Source: Nocardia sienata NBRC 100364 (lineage in GTDB: Bacteria; Actinomycetota; Actinomycetes; Mycobacteriales; Mycobacteriaceae). Taken from it: a DNA stretch of 64,000 bases. The stretch is taken from positions 28,927 to 92,926 of the forward strand of contig NZ_BDBX01000012.1 in the NCBI RefSeq assembly GCF_001613205.1. Reading direction: 5' to 3'. Positions 8,099 to 16,568 of the stretch are shown one piece after another. Position numbers and translations under genes: made by a program. Within the stretch, counting starts at the first letter, position 1, and each line of letters opens with the position of its first letter. Below the pieces are notes generated by a model that was given only the letters and a program-made list of their open reading frames with translations, ran no database searches and was not told the DNA's origin.

Positions 8099-9297
8099 CA
8101 CCCGGTCCGCTCCGCGAGCACAGCCTGCAGTACCCCGGCCGCCGGTGCCGGGCCGGCCGCCCGCCACGCCGGGCGAATCTCCACCCGGCCGGCGCTGTCT
8201 CGCTGCACCACGCCGATTTCGGTGAGATACCGGAACCCGTCGGCTCGCCGCCGGACGTGCAGCACCACCTGAACGGCAGCGGCCAATTGGCTGTGTAGCG
8301 CCGGCCGGTCCATTCCGCCCAGCCCCGCCAGCGCCTCGAGCCGCGCGGTCGCCTCCCGGATCGAGTTGGCGTGGATCGTTCCCGCCCCGCCGTCGTGCCC
8401 GGTGTTCAACGCGGTGAGTAGGTCGACGACTTCCGGACCTCGCACTTCACCGACCACTATGCGGTCGGGACGCATACGCAACGCCTGTCGGACCAGATCA
8501 CGCAGCGTGATCTCCCCCGCACCTTCGATATTGGGCGGCCGGGCCACGAGGCGGACCACATGCGGATGCGGTGGTGCGAGTTCGGCCGCGTCCTCGACGC
8601 AGATGATGCGCTCCCCCTGATCCACCTCGGCGAGCAGGGCGGAGAGCAAGGTGGTTTTCCCCGCGCCGGTGCCCCCGACCACGAGGAAGGCCAGGCGGGC
8701 ACGAACTATCTGCTGCAAAAGGAGTTTCGCGCCGGAGGGAACCGCACCGGACCTCGAGAGTGCGTCCAGGCCCTGGGTCGCCGGACGCAGGATCCGCAGT
8801 GACAGGCAGGTGCCACCGCGAGCGATGGGGGCCAGCACGGCGTGCAGCCGGACTCCGAAGCTCTGTCCGAGTACCAGTTCCCGGCCGGACAGTTGCCCGT
8901 CGACCCAGGGCTGGGCATCGTCGAGACGACGACCTGCCGAGAGGGCCAGGCGCTGCGCCAGCCGCCGGACGGCGGCTTCGTCGGGAAAGCTCGTCGCGGT
9001 CCTTTCGACCCCGCGGCCCCGATCGATCCATACCGCGTCCGGAGCGGTGACCAGCACATCGGCGACCGCTGGATCGTGCAACAGCGGTTCGAGCACACCC
9101 GCTCCGGTCAGTTCGGTCTGCAGCAGCCGCAGGGCGCGCAGCAGATCGGTATCCCCCAGCATGCCCCCGGCTTCGGCGCGGATGGCCGCCGCCACCCGTG
9201 CGGGGTCGGGCTCCGCGCGGTCTCCGGCCAGCCTTTCCCGCACCCGTTCCAGCAGTTCGGTCGTCACCACCCCCGGGTGTTCGGGGCCGGTGCTCAT
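8098..9297 (-). CDS. tadA: Tad pilus assembly ATPase TadA/CpaF
   Basis: A 399-residue secretion ATPase of the PilT/VirB11 superfamily that powers pilin polymerisation. Walker A GGTGAGKT lies at 208-215. It also has an Asp/Glu box ([10 protein letters not shown]), a Walker B-like segment ([16 protein letters not shown]) and a His box (GTIHANS). The ATG at 9297 overlaps the stop of the upstream CpaE/Ssd gene by four bases (ATGA); the in-frame upstream region is antisense-type filler inside ssd. It corresponds to Rv3659c. It sits in the order CpaE-TadA-TadB-TadC-Flp, the canonical Tad core. Confidence 0.94.
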   Translation of the reverse strand: MSTGPEHPGVVTTELLERVRERLAGDRAEPDPARVAAAIRAEAGGMLGDTDLLRALRLLQTELTGAGVLEPLLHDPAVADVLVTAPDAVWIDRGRGVERTATSFPDEAAVRRLAQRLALSAGRRLDDAQPWVDGQLSGRELVLGQSFGVRLHAVLAPIARGGTCLSLRILRPATQGLDALSRSGAVPSGAKLLLQQIVRARLAFLVVGGTGAGKTTLLSALLAEVDQGERIICVEDAAELAPPHPHVVRLVARPPNIEGAGEITLRDLVRQALRMRPDRIVVGEVRGPEVVDLLTALNTGHDGGAGTIHANSIREATARLEALAGLGGMDRPALHSQLAAAVQVVLHVRRRADGFRYLTEIGVVQRDSAGRVEIRPAWRAAGPAPAAGVLQAVLAERTG

Positions 9298-10400
9298 CCG
9301 GCCCGCCGCGGGTCGGGTGGGCTCAGCACCGCCAGTACGGCATCGCAGGCGTCTCGCAGGGGCCCGCGCCGTAGCCGCAGACCCCGGCGTTCGAGCCGCG
9401 CGGCCAGGCCGGGTTGCGCCCGGACCGCCGCCAACAGTGGTAGGTCCAGCACCGCGGCGATATCGTGGCCGCGCAGGTTTCCGGGTGCCGGACCGCGCAC
9501 CACCAGGCCGCGGTTGGGATTGCGCTGCGCGATCCATTCCACCGCGGCACCGGCTGCCGCCACCGCGCGCAACCGAGCCGGCACGACGAGCACCACGAGA
9601 TCGGCGGCATCGAGTATCCGGTCCGTATGCGGACCGCGCTCGCTGGAGATATCGCAGACCACGAGATCACCCGCGTTTCGGGCGGCTTCGACCACCGCGT
9701 GCACCGCGGCCGCACCGATGGGGCCGGTCCGGCCCCGGCCCCGGCCGCTGGACAGCACCGACAACCCGCCGCCCGCCGCCGGGAGCGCATTGTGCAGTTC
9801 GGCGGCGGCGACCCGGCCGTCGTCCACGACCAGATCCGGCCAGCGCAGGCCCGGCGCATCTTCGATACCGAGCAGCAGATCGAGTCCGCCGCCGCGGGGC
9901 GCGGCGTCGACCAGCACCGTATGCGGCCGGAATCCGGCGGTGGCCGAGCGCAGCGCGGTCGCGGCGGCCAGCACGGACGCCCCGGCACCGCCACCCGCCC
10001 CGGCCAGGGCGATCACCACTCCCCCGTCGGTGCGCTGTTCTCCGTATTCGGCGAATTTCTCGATGAGCCCGACCGCGGCGGCGGGGAGAGCGATCACCCG
10101 TTCGGCTCCGATCACGGCGGCAGCCTGCCAGTCGGCCAATCCGGGTTCACCGTCGGTGACTGTCACCACACCGCTGCGCCGTGGGGGCGCCGTGCCCGCG
10201 GACACCACGGCGGCCTCGGTGTCGAGCACCACCAGCGGCGCCGCCGACCAGGGGTGCCTGCCGGCGGGCGCCTCGGCTTCGTCGATTCGCCGACCGGCCG
10301 CGGCGGCGACCCGGCGCACTTCCTCGCGTAACCGTTCGTCCCGGATGAGCACCAGCACCGCGGGTGGCTCCCCGACAGTGGGTGTCGCGTCGTGATCCAT
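9294..10400 (-). CDS. ssd: CpaE/MinD-like ATPase of Tad operon (Ssd homologue)
   Basis: A 368-residue MinD/ParA superfamily protein with an N-terminal pseudo-receiver region (VLVLIRDERLREEVRRVAAAAG). The P-loop region is deviant: GAGGGAGASVLAA instead of KGGxGKT, with no lysine at the usual place. Downstream are a DAAPRGGGLDLLLG segment and a DLVVCDIS switch strand. M. tuberculosis Rv3660c was named Ssd for an effect on septum formation when overexpressed; in Tad loci such proteins localise the pilus machinery. It is the first gene of the operon, with the 6C RNA immediately upstream on the same strand. Confidence 0.88.
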   Translation of the reverse strand: MDHDATPTVGEPPAVLVLIRDERLREEVRRVAAAAGRRIDEAEAPAGRHPWSAAPLVVLDTEAAVVSAGTAPPRRSGVVTVTDGEPGLADWQAAAVIGAERVIALPAAAVGLIEKFAEYGEQRTDGGVVIALAGAGGGAGASVLAAATALRSATAGFRPHTVLVDAAPRGGGLDLLLGIEDAPGLRWPDLVVDDGRVAAAELHNALPAAGGGLSVLSSGRGRGRTGPIGAAAVHAVVEAARNAGDLVVCDISSERGPHTDRILDAADLVVLVVPARLRAVAAAGAAVEWIAQRNPNRGLVVRGPAPGNLRGHDIAAVLDLPLLAAVRAQPGLAARLERRGLRLRRGPLRDACDAVLAVLSPPDPRRAG

Positions 10401-10507
10401 GGGTCCAGAGTCGCCCGATCGGGCCTGCGCGAGCCGGTGGATTCGGCGATTGTGGACAACTCGCGGGCTGTGGAGAAATCTTCGAAGCCGGCGACCGCCC
10501 CTGGATA

Positions 10508-10600
10508 GAGGACGGCCCCAGCCGGGGGGGGAGGAGGCTGGGGCCGTCGGGGTTCAGCCCCGGGGGGTCGGGCTGAACACGCCTGGAACATGTCCAGGTG
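10508..10600 (-). ncRNA. 6C small RNA (actinobacterial, B11-like)
   Basis: Read on the minus strand there are two hairpins. One pairs GTTCAGCCC with GGGCTGAAC (10552-10578) around a loop containing six C. The other pairs GACGGCCCCAGCC with GGCTGGGGCCGTC (10511-10548) around a loop containing eight consecutive C. Two stems with C6-or-longer loops define the actinobacterial 6C RNA. In M. tuberculosis, from memory, this RNA (B11, about 93 nt) sits at the same place between Rv3660c and Rv3661. A third small helix (CCTGGA/TCCAGG) lies near the 5' end. Ends are estimated from a -10 box upstream and the last stem. The C-rich loops are thought to base-pair with G-rich ribosome-binding sites of target mRNAs. 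Confidence 0.85.
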
Positions 10601-10606
10601 CCAGCA

Positions 10607-10612
10607 ATACTA
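10607..10612 (-). promoter_or_regulatory. -10 element of 6C RNA
   Basis: TAGTAT on the minus strand, 6-7 nt before the estimated 5' end of the 6C RNA. A convincing -35 is not visible. Confidence 0.55.
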
Positions 10613-10750
10613 CACCCAAGAACGGCCCGGAACGCAAGCCCGACGAAGAAGAAGTTCCACAGGTCACCCTCACCCCCCATCCAATAAGAAAATCCCTGGT
10701 CAGCACGCATGCGGAGGCAGAGCAGGCAAGACACGCGACGCGCAGATGCC

Positions 10751-10756
10751 TATTCT
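10751..10756 (+). promoter_or_regulatory. -10 element for leaderless serB1
   Basis: TATTCT followed by six bases and then the GTG at 10763. The spacing places transcription start on or next to the start codon. Confidence 0.5.
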
Positions 10757-10762
10757 GGAGCG

Positions 10763-11596
10763 GTGACGGGCTCCGGTGAAACGACACCATCTCCCGGCGA
10801 TCGGCACCGCGCGAACGGCCGCATCGCCGCCTTCTTCGATCTGGACAAGACGGTGATAGCCAGATCGAGTACCTACGTGTTCAGCAAACCGTTCTTCGCT
10901 CAGGGGCTGATCAATCGCCGAGCCGTACTGGAGAGCAGTTACGCCCACTTCATGTTCCTGCTCTCCGGCGCCGACCACGACCAGATGGAGCGTATGCGAG
11001 CGCACCTCACCGATATGGTCGCAGGCTGGGACGTCGCCCAGATCCGATCGATCGTGGCGGACACCCTGCACGAGTTGGTGGACCCGCTGATCTACGCGGA
11101 GGCCGTCGACCTCATCGCCGACCACCGCATTCGCGGGCACGATGTGGTGATCGTCTCCGCCTCGGGCGAGGAGGTGGTGGCCCCGATCGCCGAAGCGCTG
11201 GGCGCCACCCATACCGCCGCGACCCGGATGGAGGTCGTGGACGGCAAGTACACCGGGGCAGTCGACTTCTACTGCTACGGCGAGGGAAAGGTCACCGCGA
11301 TCGAGAAGCTCGCCGCAGCAGAGGGTTACGACCTCGCGCGCTGCTACGCGTATTCCGATTCGATCACCGATCTACCGATGCTCACCGCGGTCGGACACCC
11401 CACCGCGGTCAATCCCGACCGCGGTCTGCGCCGCGAGGCAACGAACCGGGGCTGGCCCGTGCTCGGCTTCTCCAACCCGGTCTCACTGTGGTCACGCTTT
11501 CGGGCGCCGTCGAAAACCGTGGCCACGGGACTCGCCGTCGCGGCCAGTGCGCTTATCGCCGCGGCAGTGACCTACCGACTGCTGCGCCGACGATGA
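10763..11596 (+). CDS. serB1: HAD-IB phosphatase, membrane-tailed (SerB1-like)
   Basis: A 277-residue HAD-superfamily subclass IB hydrolase, annotated in mycobacteria as a possible phosphoserine phosphatase. It has motif I FFDLDKTVI (DLDKT at 26-30, nucleophile Asp and acid Asp), motif II VIVSASGEE, a conserved Lys in GEGKVTAIEKL and motif IV YSDSITDLPML. A C-terminal transmembrane segment (TGLAVAASALIAAAVTYRLL) ends in RRR. I place the start at GTG 10763, which lies six bases after a TATTCT -10 box; an ATG at 10709 would add 18 poorly conserved residues. The substrate is not certain: family members also act on lysophospholipids or other phosphomonoesters. Confidence 0.85.
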   Translation: MTGSGETTPSPGDRHRANGRIAAFFDLDKTVIARSSTYVFSKPFFAQGLINRRAVLESSYAHFMFLLSGADHDQMERMRAHLTDMVAGWDVAQIRSIVADTLHELVDPLIYAEAVDLIADHRIRGHDVVIVSASGEEVVAPIAEALGATHTAATRMEVVDGKYTGAVDFYCYGEGKVTAIEKLAAAEGYDLARCYAYSDSITDLPMLTAVGHPTAVNPDRGLRREATNRGWPVLGFSNPVSLWSRFRAPSKTVATGLAVAASALIAAAVTYRLLRRR

Positions 11597-11678
11597 GCAC
11601 CCTTACGACCTGGCCTTATAGCATAAGACTCCGTCCGATGTGCCCGATTCTATTTGTTCCACCAAGTTGCGCCAGCCC

Positions 11679-11708
11679 TTGATGTGAGTGCAGTCACAGT
11701 GTAAAAAT
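11679..11708 (+). promoter_or_regulatory. Ms1 RNA promoter with embedded Crp/GlxR palindrome
   Basis: The -35 is TTGATG (11679-11684) and the -10 is TAAAAA(T) at 11702-11708, with 17 bases between. The spacer holds TGTGA-GTGCAG-TCACA at 11683-11698, an exact match to the Crp/GlxR consensus TGTGA-N6-TCACA. Bound protein would cover both promoter elements, so repression is the simplest prediction. Confidence 0.75.
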
Positions 11709-11713
11709 GGAGG

Positions 11714-12010
11714 CACGGAAGGAAGGAAGGCCAAGGCGGAGCCGGAAGAGAAGGCTCAGTCTCCCGACCTACCCTTCCCAGCACGGACACCCGGTACCCA
11801 CGCGGAGCTCGCCGCGACAAGGGCAGAAGCGTTGTGGGCCTGCGAAATCCGGTCCGTTGCCGGCGATGGCCTCGCATAGCTGCGGGGATGAGCTGCTGCG
11901 GAGCCCGGAGGAACGCCGAGGCCGGAGAACACAACCCAAACCAGCACGCATGGTAACCAGGTAGTCCGTGCTCGCGGGCGGTGAGGTCTCACGACCACGC
12001 CGCCCGCTTT
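11714..12010 (+). ncRNA. Ms1-type small RNA (RNA polymerase core-binding, MTS2823 homologue)
   Basis: A roughly 300-base non-coding interval between the SerB1-like gene and a convergent gene, with its own sigma-A-like promoter at the left and a hairpin terminator at the right. No frame in it looks coding. In M. tuberculosis the abundant MTS2823 RNA lies, from memory, at exactly this place (Rv3661-Rv3662c); its M. smegmatis homologue Ms1 binds core RNA polymerase in stationary phase. The 5' region is purine-rich (GGAAGGAAGGAAGG) and can pair with pyrimidine-rich or GC segments downstream. Identification rests on synteny, size and boundaries; I could not compare sequences. Confidence 0.8.
11974..12010 (+). 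terminator. Ms1 RNA terminator hairpin
   Basis: GCGGGCGG (11974-11981) pairs with CCGCCCGC (12000-12007), followed by TTT. The loop can itself form a small GTGA/TCAC pairing. Confidence 0.7.
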
Positions 12011-12050
12011 GACGTACCGGGGCAGCTCTACCCGCGGTCACAGACCCTGA

Positions 12051-12794
12051 TCAGCCGGCGGCGTCCGCTATCGAAGTCGCTTCCCGCGCGCCGTCCTCGA
12101 GCGCACCGCAGCAGAACAGCACCCAGCCGCCGACACCGTCGGCGGTCCCCGACCCGAACCCGGCCGCCGCGTCCAGGTAGGCCTGCCGCCGACGCAGCCA
12201 GAAGACCTCGGGCACACCGAGCGAGCGAGGGTCGAGTCCACTGGCCACCGTCACCAGCCGGGAGGCGGCCCGCGCGACCAGCCCGTCGGCCGAACCGAAC
12301 GGTTTCAGGGTCAGCAGCTCACCGTGCACCACGGCGGCGGTGACCGGTGCGGGTGCGGAGGTGGTGAGCAGCGTCTGCGCCAGCACGTCCAGGCGTTCTG
12401 CGACGCCGCCGTCGGCGCGCGGACGCCCCAATTCGTTCTCGTCGTCCACGAGGTCGGCGGCGGCCAGCAGATGTAGCCGGGCCAATGCCTGCAGCGGCGC
12501 CCGCTCCCAGATGCCGACCAGGTTGCGCAGCGCGTCGCCGTCGAGCGCCTGCCCCACCCGCAACGCGCCCGCCAGAATGGGGTCGGTGATCGTGCCGTCG
12601 GCCGGCAACTCCGTACTGCCGCCTTCCAGTGCCGCCGACGACCGTGCCGCGCGTACCGAGGCCTCGGCGGCGGTCGTGGCCCAGCCGCGGCGGTTCGCCC
12701 GGTGCCGGTGGACCTCGGCCAGCGCGTCGCGGGCCTTGTCGGCGGCGGCCCGGACCCCGGGCAGTTCGATGAGCGGCGCGAGCGGATCGGTCAC
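12051..12794 (-). CDS. Degenerate Fic-domain protein (Rv3662c type)
   Basis: A 247-residue protein conserved at this locus in mycobacteria. The N-terminal helix contains SAALEG (53-58), matching the Fic inhibitory motif (S/T)xxxE(G/N). The segment HGELLTLKPFGSADGLVARAASRL (157-180) aligns with the Fic core HxFx(D/E)GNGRxxR, but the catalytic His is Lys and the GNGR loop is replaced. AMP transfer is therefore unlikely; a binding or regulatory role is inference. GTG at 12794 follows TAGCGT by eight bases, suggesting a leaderless mRNA. It converges on the Ms1 RNA. Confidence 0.7.
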   Translation of the reverse strand: MTDPLAPLIELPGVRAAADKARDALAEVHRHRANRRGWATTAAEASVRAARSSAALEGGSTELPADGTITDPILAGALRVGQALDGDALRNLVGIWERAPLQALARLHLLAAADLVDDENELGRPRADGGVAERLDVLAQTLLTTSAPAPVTAAVVHGELLTLKPFGSADGLVARAASRLVTVASGLDPRSLGVPEVFWLRRRQAYLDAAAGFGSGTADGVGGWVLFCCGALEDGAREATSIADAAG

Positions 12795-12942
12795 GGATCA
12801 GCACGCTACCGCCGCCGGATCCCGGCTCGAGCGCTGGCCCCGCGGCGAGAACTGCCGTAGGTGGCGGTCGTGGCGGGATTCACTCGGGCGCCGGCCCCGC
12901 AGTCGATAACCGCTTCGCCGTCGGTGGCGACCGTGGCCGGGT

Positions 12943-14586
12943 TCAGCCGACGAGCAGTTCACGGCCGGGGATGGCCTCGAGCAGGCGGCGGGTGTATTCC
13001 TCGCGCGGGGATTCGAAGATCTCCCCGACCGGCGCCGCTTCGACGATTCGGCCGTGGTGCATCACCAGGACCTCGTCGGCGAGCTGACGGACCACCGCCA
13101 GATCGTGAGTGATGAACAGATAGGTCAGGCCCAGTTCGTCCTGGAGCCGGGTGAGCAGATCGAGAATGTTCTGCTGGACCAGGACGTCGAGCGCCGAGAC
13201 CGCTTCGTCGCAGACCAGCAGTTCCGGTTCCAGGGCCAGGGCGCGCGCGATGGCGACCCGCTGCCGCTGGCCACCGGAGAGCTCGTTGGGATAGCGGGCC
13301 AGCACACTGCTGGGCAGCGCGACATGTTCCAGCAGTTCGCGGACCCGGCTCTCCCGCTCGGTGCGGGTGCCGATCCCGTGGGTCCGCAGCGGTTCGTCGA
13401 TACAACGATGGATCGAGTACATGGGGTCCAGCGAGGCGTACGGGTTCTGGAAGATCGGTTGTACCCGGCGGCGGAACCGGGTCTGCTCGCGCCCCTTCAG
13501 GTGGCCGATATCCCCGCCGTCGAAGACGACGGATCCGGAGCTGGGTTCCAGCAGGCCGAGTACCAGCTGCGCGACCGTGGACTTGCCCGACCCGGACTCA
13601 CCGACCAGTGCGGTGGTGAGCCCGCGCTGCAGCGTGAACGAAACATTGTCGACGGCCACTGATTCCACGGATCGCCACGGCACCGAACCGCGGGTCCGAT
13701 ACCTCTTGGTGAGCCGGTCTGCGACGAGGACGGCATCCCGGGTGGCCGATTCGCGAACTCGATCCGGCCGCCGGGCGGCCGCCAGGGACGGCGCCGATTC
13801 GACCAGCTTGCGAGTGTACTCGTGCCGCGGATCGCGCAACAGTTCCAGCGCGGGCCCCGATTCCACCACCCGGCCGCGGTACATCACCACCAGATGTTCG
13901 GCGCGCTCGGCGGCCAAGCCGAGATCATGGGTGATGAGCAGCATCGCCGTGCCGAATTCACCGGTGAGACTGTCGATATGGTCGAGTATCCGGCGCTGCA
14001 CGGTGACGTCCAGGGCGGAGGTGGGTTCGTCGGCGATCAGCAGCTCGGGCCGCCCCGACAACGCCATCGCGATCAACGCGCGCTGCCGCAGACCCCCGGA
14101 CAATTCGTGCGGATACCGGTCGACCCGTCGCTCGGGATCCGGTATCCCCGCGGAGCGCAGCAGTTCCACCGCACGCTCCCGGGCGGCGCGGCCGCGGGCG
14201 ATACCGTTGGCCGCGAGGGTTTCCCGGATTTGAAATCCGATCCTGTGTACCGGATCGAGGTTCGACATCGGGTCCTGCGGAACGAAACCGATTCTCGTGC
14301 CCCGCAGCTGCACCAAGCGCGATTCGGCCGCGCCGGTCAGTTCCGTTCCGTCGAATTCGATACTGCCCCCGGTGATCCGGCCGGCGCGCGGGAGCAGTCC
14401 GATGATCGCGTGCGCGGTGGTCGATTTCCCGGAACCGCTCTCGCCGACAATCGCCACCGTCTCGCCGGGGTACACGGTGAGATCGACACCGCGTACCGCG
14501 TCCACCCGGTTGTCTCCCTCCCCGAACGCGATCCGCAGATCCCGGATCCGCAGCAGTGGACGCTGCGCCTTGGACTCGTCGGTCAT
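12943..14586 (-). CDS. dppD: Peptide ABC transporter, fused double ATP-binding protein DppD
   Basis: A 547-residue fusion of two ABC ATPase domains that energises dipeptide/oligopeptide import. Each half has Walker A GESGSGKST (first at 48-56), a signature (LSGGLRQR; LSGGQRQR) and a Walker B (LLIADEPTSALD; LLVCDEAVSALD). ATG at 14586 follows GGGAG at good spacing; a GTG at 14628 overlapping the dppC stop is an alternative, but adds 14 residues beyond the usual 548-residue mycobacterial length. It is the last gene of dppABCD. The second Walker B has Ala in place of the Pro-Thr seen in the first, a minor asymmetry. Confidence 0.95.
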   Translation of the reverse strand: MTDESKAQRPLLRIRDLRIAFGEGDNRVDAVRGVDLTVYPGETVAIVGESGSGKSTTAHAIIGLLPRAGRITGGSIEFDGTELTGAAESRLVQLRGTRIGFVPQDPMSNLDPVHRIGFQIRETLAANGIARGRAARERAVELLRSAGIPDPERRVDRYPHELSGGLRQRALIAMALSGRPELLIADEPTSALDVTVQRRILDHIDSLTGEFGTAMLLITHDLGLAAERAEHLVVMYRGRVVESGPALELLRDPRHEYTRKLVESAPSLAAARRPDRVRESATRDAVLVADRLTKRYRTRGSVPWRSVESVAVDNVSFTLQRGLTTALVGESGSGKSTVAQLVLGLLEPSSGSVVFDGGDIGHLKGREQTRFRRRVQPIFQNPYASLDPMYSIHRCIDEPLRTHGIGTRTERESRVRELLEHVALPSSVLARYPNELSGGQRQRVAIARALALEPELLVCDEAVSALDVLVQQNILDLLTRLQDELGLTYLFITHDLAVVRQLADEVLVMHHGRIVEAAPVGEIFESPREEYTRRLLEAIPGRELLVG

Positions 14587-14624
14587 ATCCGCTCCCGGTC
14601 CGGAATCCGCTCGCTCGCAGTGTT

Positions 14625-15587
14625 TCACCTCGACACCCGGCCTTTCGGATCCAGGGCGTCACCGAGTGCGTCACCGAGCATGATGAAACCGAGAACCGTC
14701 AGCGCCAGCGCGGTGGCCGGATAGAACAGGATCAGCGAACCGCCGCGCAACTGCTGCTGGCCGGTGGCGATATCGGCGCCCCAGGAGACCTCGGTGGGCG
14801 GCAGGCCGACACCCAGGAACGACAGTGTGGCCTCGGTGACGATGAAGACCCCGAGCCAGATCGCGGTCACCACGATCACCGGACCCAGCGAGTTCGGCAG
14901 CACGTGCCGGATCAGGATGCCGAAGCGGGAGACGCCGAGTGCCCGGGCCGCCAGCACGTATTCGCTGTTCTTCGCGGCGATCACCGCGCCACGGGCGATC
15001 CGGGCCGCCTGCGGCCAGGTGAAACCGGCCAGGGTGACGATCACCAGCCCGACCGTGCGCGTGGTCGACAGCTGCATCAGCACGATGGCGGCGAGCATCA
15101 GCGGGACGGCGTACACGATCTCGGAGACCCGAGATATCACCGAATCGAGCAGACCGCCGTAGTAGCCGGCCAGCGCGCCGAGCGTCGCGCCGATCAGCAC
15201 GAAAAGCAGGGCCGCCCCGACCCCGACGAGGACCGAGGCCCGCGCCCCGTAGACGGTGCGGGCGTAGATATCGCAACCCTGCAGGTCGAATCCGAACCAG
15301 TGCGCCGAGCTGGGCGGCAGCAGACTGTTGTCGACCACGCAGTAGCGCGGATCCTGATCGGTGAACAGCCCCGGGAAGGCCGCGACCACCAGGACCAGCG
15401 CGATGAGCGCTATCGAGATCAGGAACAGCGGATTGCGGCGCAGACCGTGCCAGGCCTGCCCCCAGAACCCAAGCGGTGCGCCCGCCACTCGCACCCGATC
15501 GGTGGTTTCGACGGTCACCGCGTCCGCCGCGGCGACCCAGCGTCGCCGGTCGGGTCCGACCGGGCGGGCAGGCGACTCATCGGACAT
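14625..15587 (-). CDS. dppC: Peptide ABC transporter permease DppC
   Basis: A 320-residue binding-protein-dependent permease. A cytoplasmic N-terminal tail precedes the first membrane helix (NPLFLISIALIALVLVVAAFPGLF). A periplasmic loop and then about five helices carry the EAA loop (AARIARGAVIAAKNSEYVLAARALGVSRFGILIRHVLPNSLGPV) that docks on the ATPase. The N-terminal OppC domain arrangement is typical. It lies 14 bp downstream of dppB and is co-transcribed with dppA-dppD. Confidence 0.95.
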   Translation of the reverse strand: MSDESPARPVGPDRRRWVAAADAVTVETTDRVRVAGAPLGFWGQAWHGLRRNPLFLISIALIALVLVVAAFPGLFTDQDPRYCVVDNSLLPPSSAHWFGFDLQGCDIYARTVYGARASVLVGVGAALLFVLIGATLGALAGYYGGLLDSVISRVSEIVYAVPLMLAAIVLMQLSTTRTVGLVIVTLAGFTWPQAARIARGAVIAAKNSEYVLAARALGVSRFGILIRHVLPNSLGPVIVVTAIWLGVFIVTEATLSFLGVGLPPTEVSWGADIATGQQQLRGGSLILFYPATALALTVLGFIMLGDALGDALDPKGRVSR

Positions 15588-15601
15588 GACCGCACTCCTT
15601 C

Positions 15602-16528
15602 TCAGGCATAGCGAATCCGCGGATCGAGCACGGCGTACAGCAGGTCCACCAGCAGGTTGGCGAGGAGGAACACCACGATCAGAACCGTGACGAACGAAAC
15701 CACCGTCGGAGCCTCACCGCGGACGACCGCCTGATACAGGGTGCCGCCGACACCCGGGATGTTGAAGATGCCCTCGGTGACGATCGCACCGCCCATCAGC
15801 GCGCCCAGATCGGCGCCCAGGAAGGTGACCACCGGAATGAGCGAATTGCGCAGGATGTGCACCCGAACCACCCGGCGCCGCGGCAGGCCCTTGGCGGTGG
15901 CGGTACGCACATAGTCGGCGTCCCGGTTCTCGGCCACGGCGTTGCGGGTCAGCCGCAGTACATAGGCGAACGACAACGAGCCGAGCACCAGCGCCGGCAC
16001 GACCAGGCGACCCCAGCTCGCGTCGGCACCGACGGTGACCGGCGCGATCCCCCATTCGACGCCCAGCAGGTACTGCGCGAGGAAACCGAGGACGAACACC
16101 GGCACCGCGATCACCACCAGGCTCAGCACGAGCATGGTGGAGTCGAACAGCTTGCCTTTGCGCAGCCCGGCCAGCGTCCCGAACAGCACACCGAACACCG
16201 CCTCGAACAGCAGCGCCAGCAACGCCAGCCGGATCGTGATCGGAAAGGCCCGGGCCAGTTCGTCTTTCACCGAACGTCCGGAGAACGTGGTACCGAGATC
16301 GAAGGTGAAGATGCCCTTCAGATAGTAGAAGTACTGCACCAGGAAGGAGCGGTCGAGGTGGTAGCGCGCCTTCAACTGCGCCTCCAGCGCGGGCGTGAGG
16401 GTGCGGTCACCGGCCAGGGCGGCGACCGAGCCGCCGGAGATCTTGTAGATCAGGAAGTAGATGAGCAGGGTCGCGCCGAAGAACACCGGGATCATCTGCA
16501 GCAGACGCCGCACTACATACCACGCCAT
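15602..16528 (-). CDS. dppB: Peptide ABC transporter permease DppB
   Basis: A 308-residue permease with the N-terminal helix YVVRRLLQMIPVFFGATLLIYFL, a periplasmic domain and the EAA motif region ENRDADYVRTATAKGLPRRRVVRVHILRNSLIPVVTFLGAD. The ATG at 16528 is preferred over the GTG two codons earlier because GGAG lies five bases before it and the length equals mycobacterial DppB. It pairs with DppC to form the transmembrane channel. Confidence 0.95.
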   Translation of the reverse strand: MAWYVVRRLLQMIPVFFGATLLIYFLIYKISGGSVAALAGDRTLTPALEAQLKARYHLDRSFLVQYFYYLKGIFTFDLGTTFSGRSVKDELARAFPITIRLALLALLFEAVFGVLFGTLAGLRKGKLFDSTMLVLSLVVIAVPVFVLGFLAQYLLGVEWGIAPVTVGADASWGRLVVPALVLGSLSFAYVLRLTRNAVAENRDADYVRTATAKGLPRRRVVRVHILRNSLIPVVTFLGADLGALMGGAIVTEGIFNIPGVGGTLYQAVVRGEAPTVVSFVTVLIVVFLLANLLVDLLYAVLDPRIRYA

Positions 16529-16568
16529 GGGCACTCCTGCGGTCGGGGCGAGGATTCGCGGCCGGCGG

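Noticed and set aside
10709..10762. Upstream ATG for the SerB1-like gene
   Set aside because: Would place the -10 box inside the gene and add non-conserved residues.
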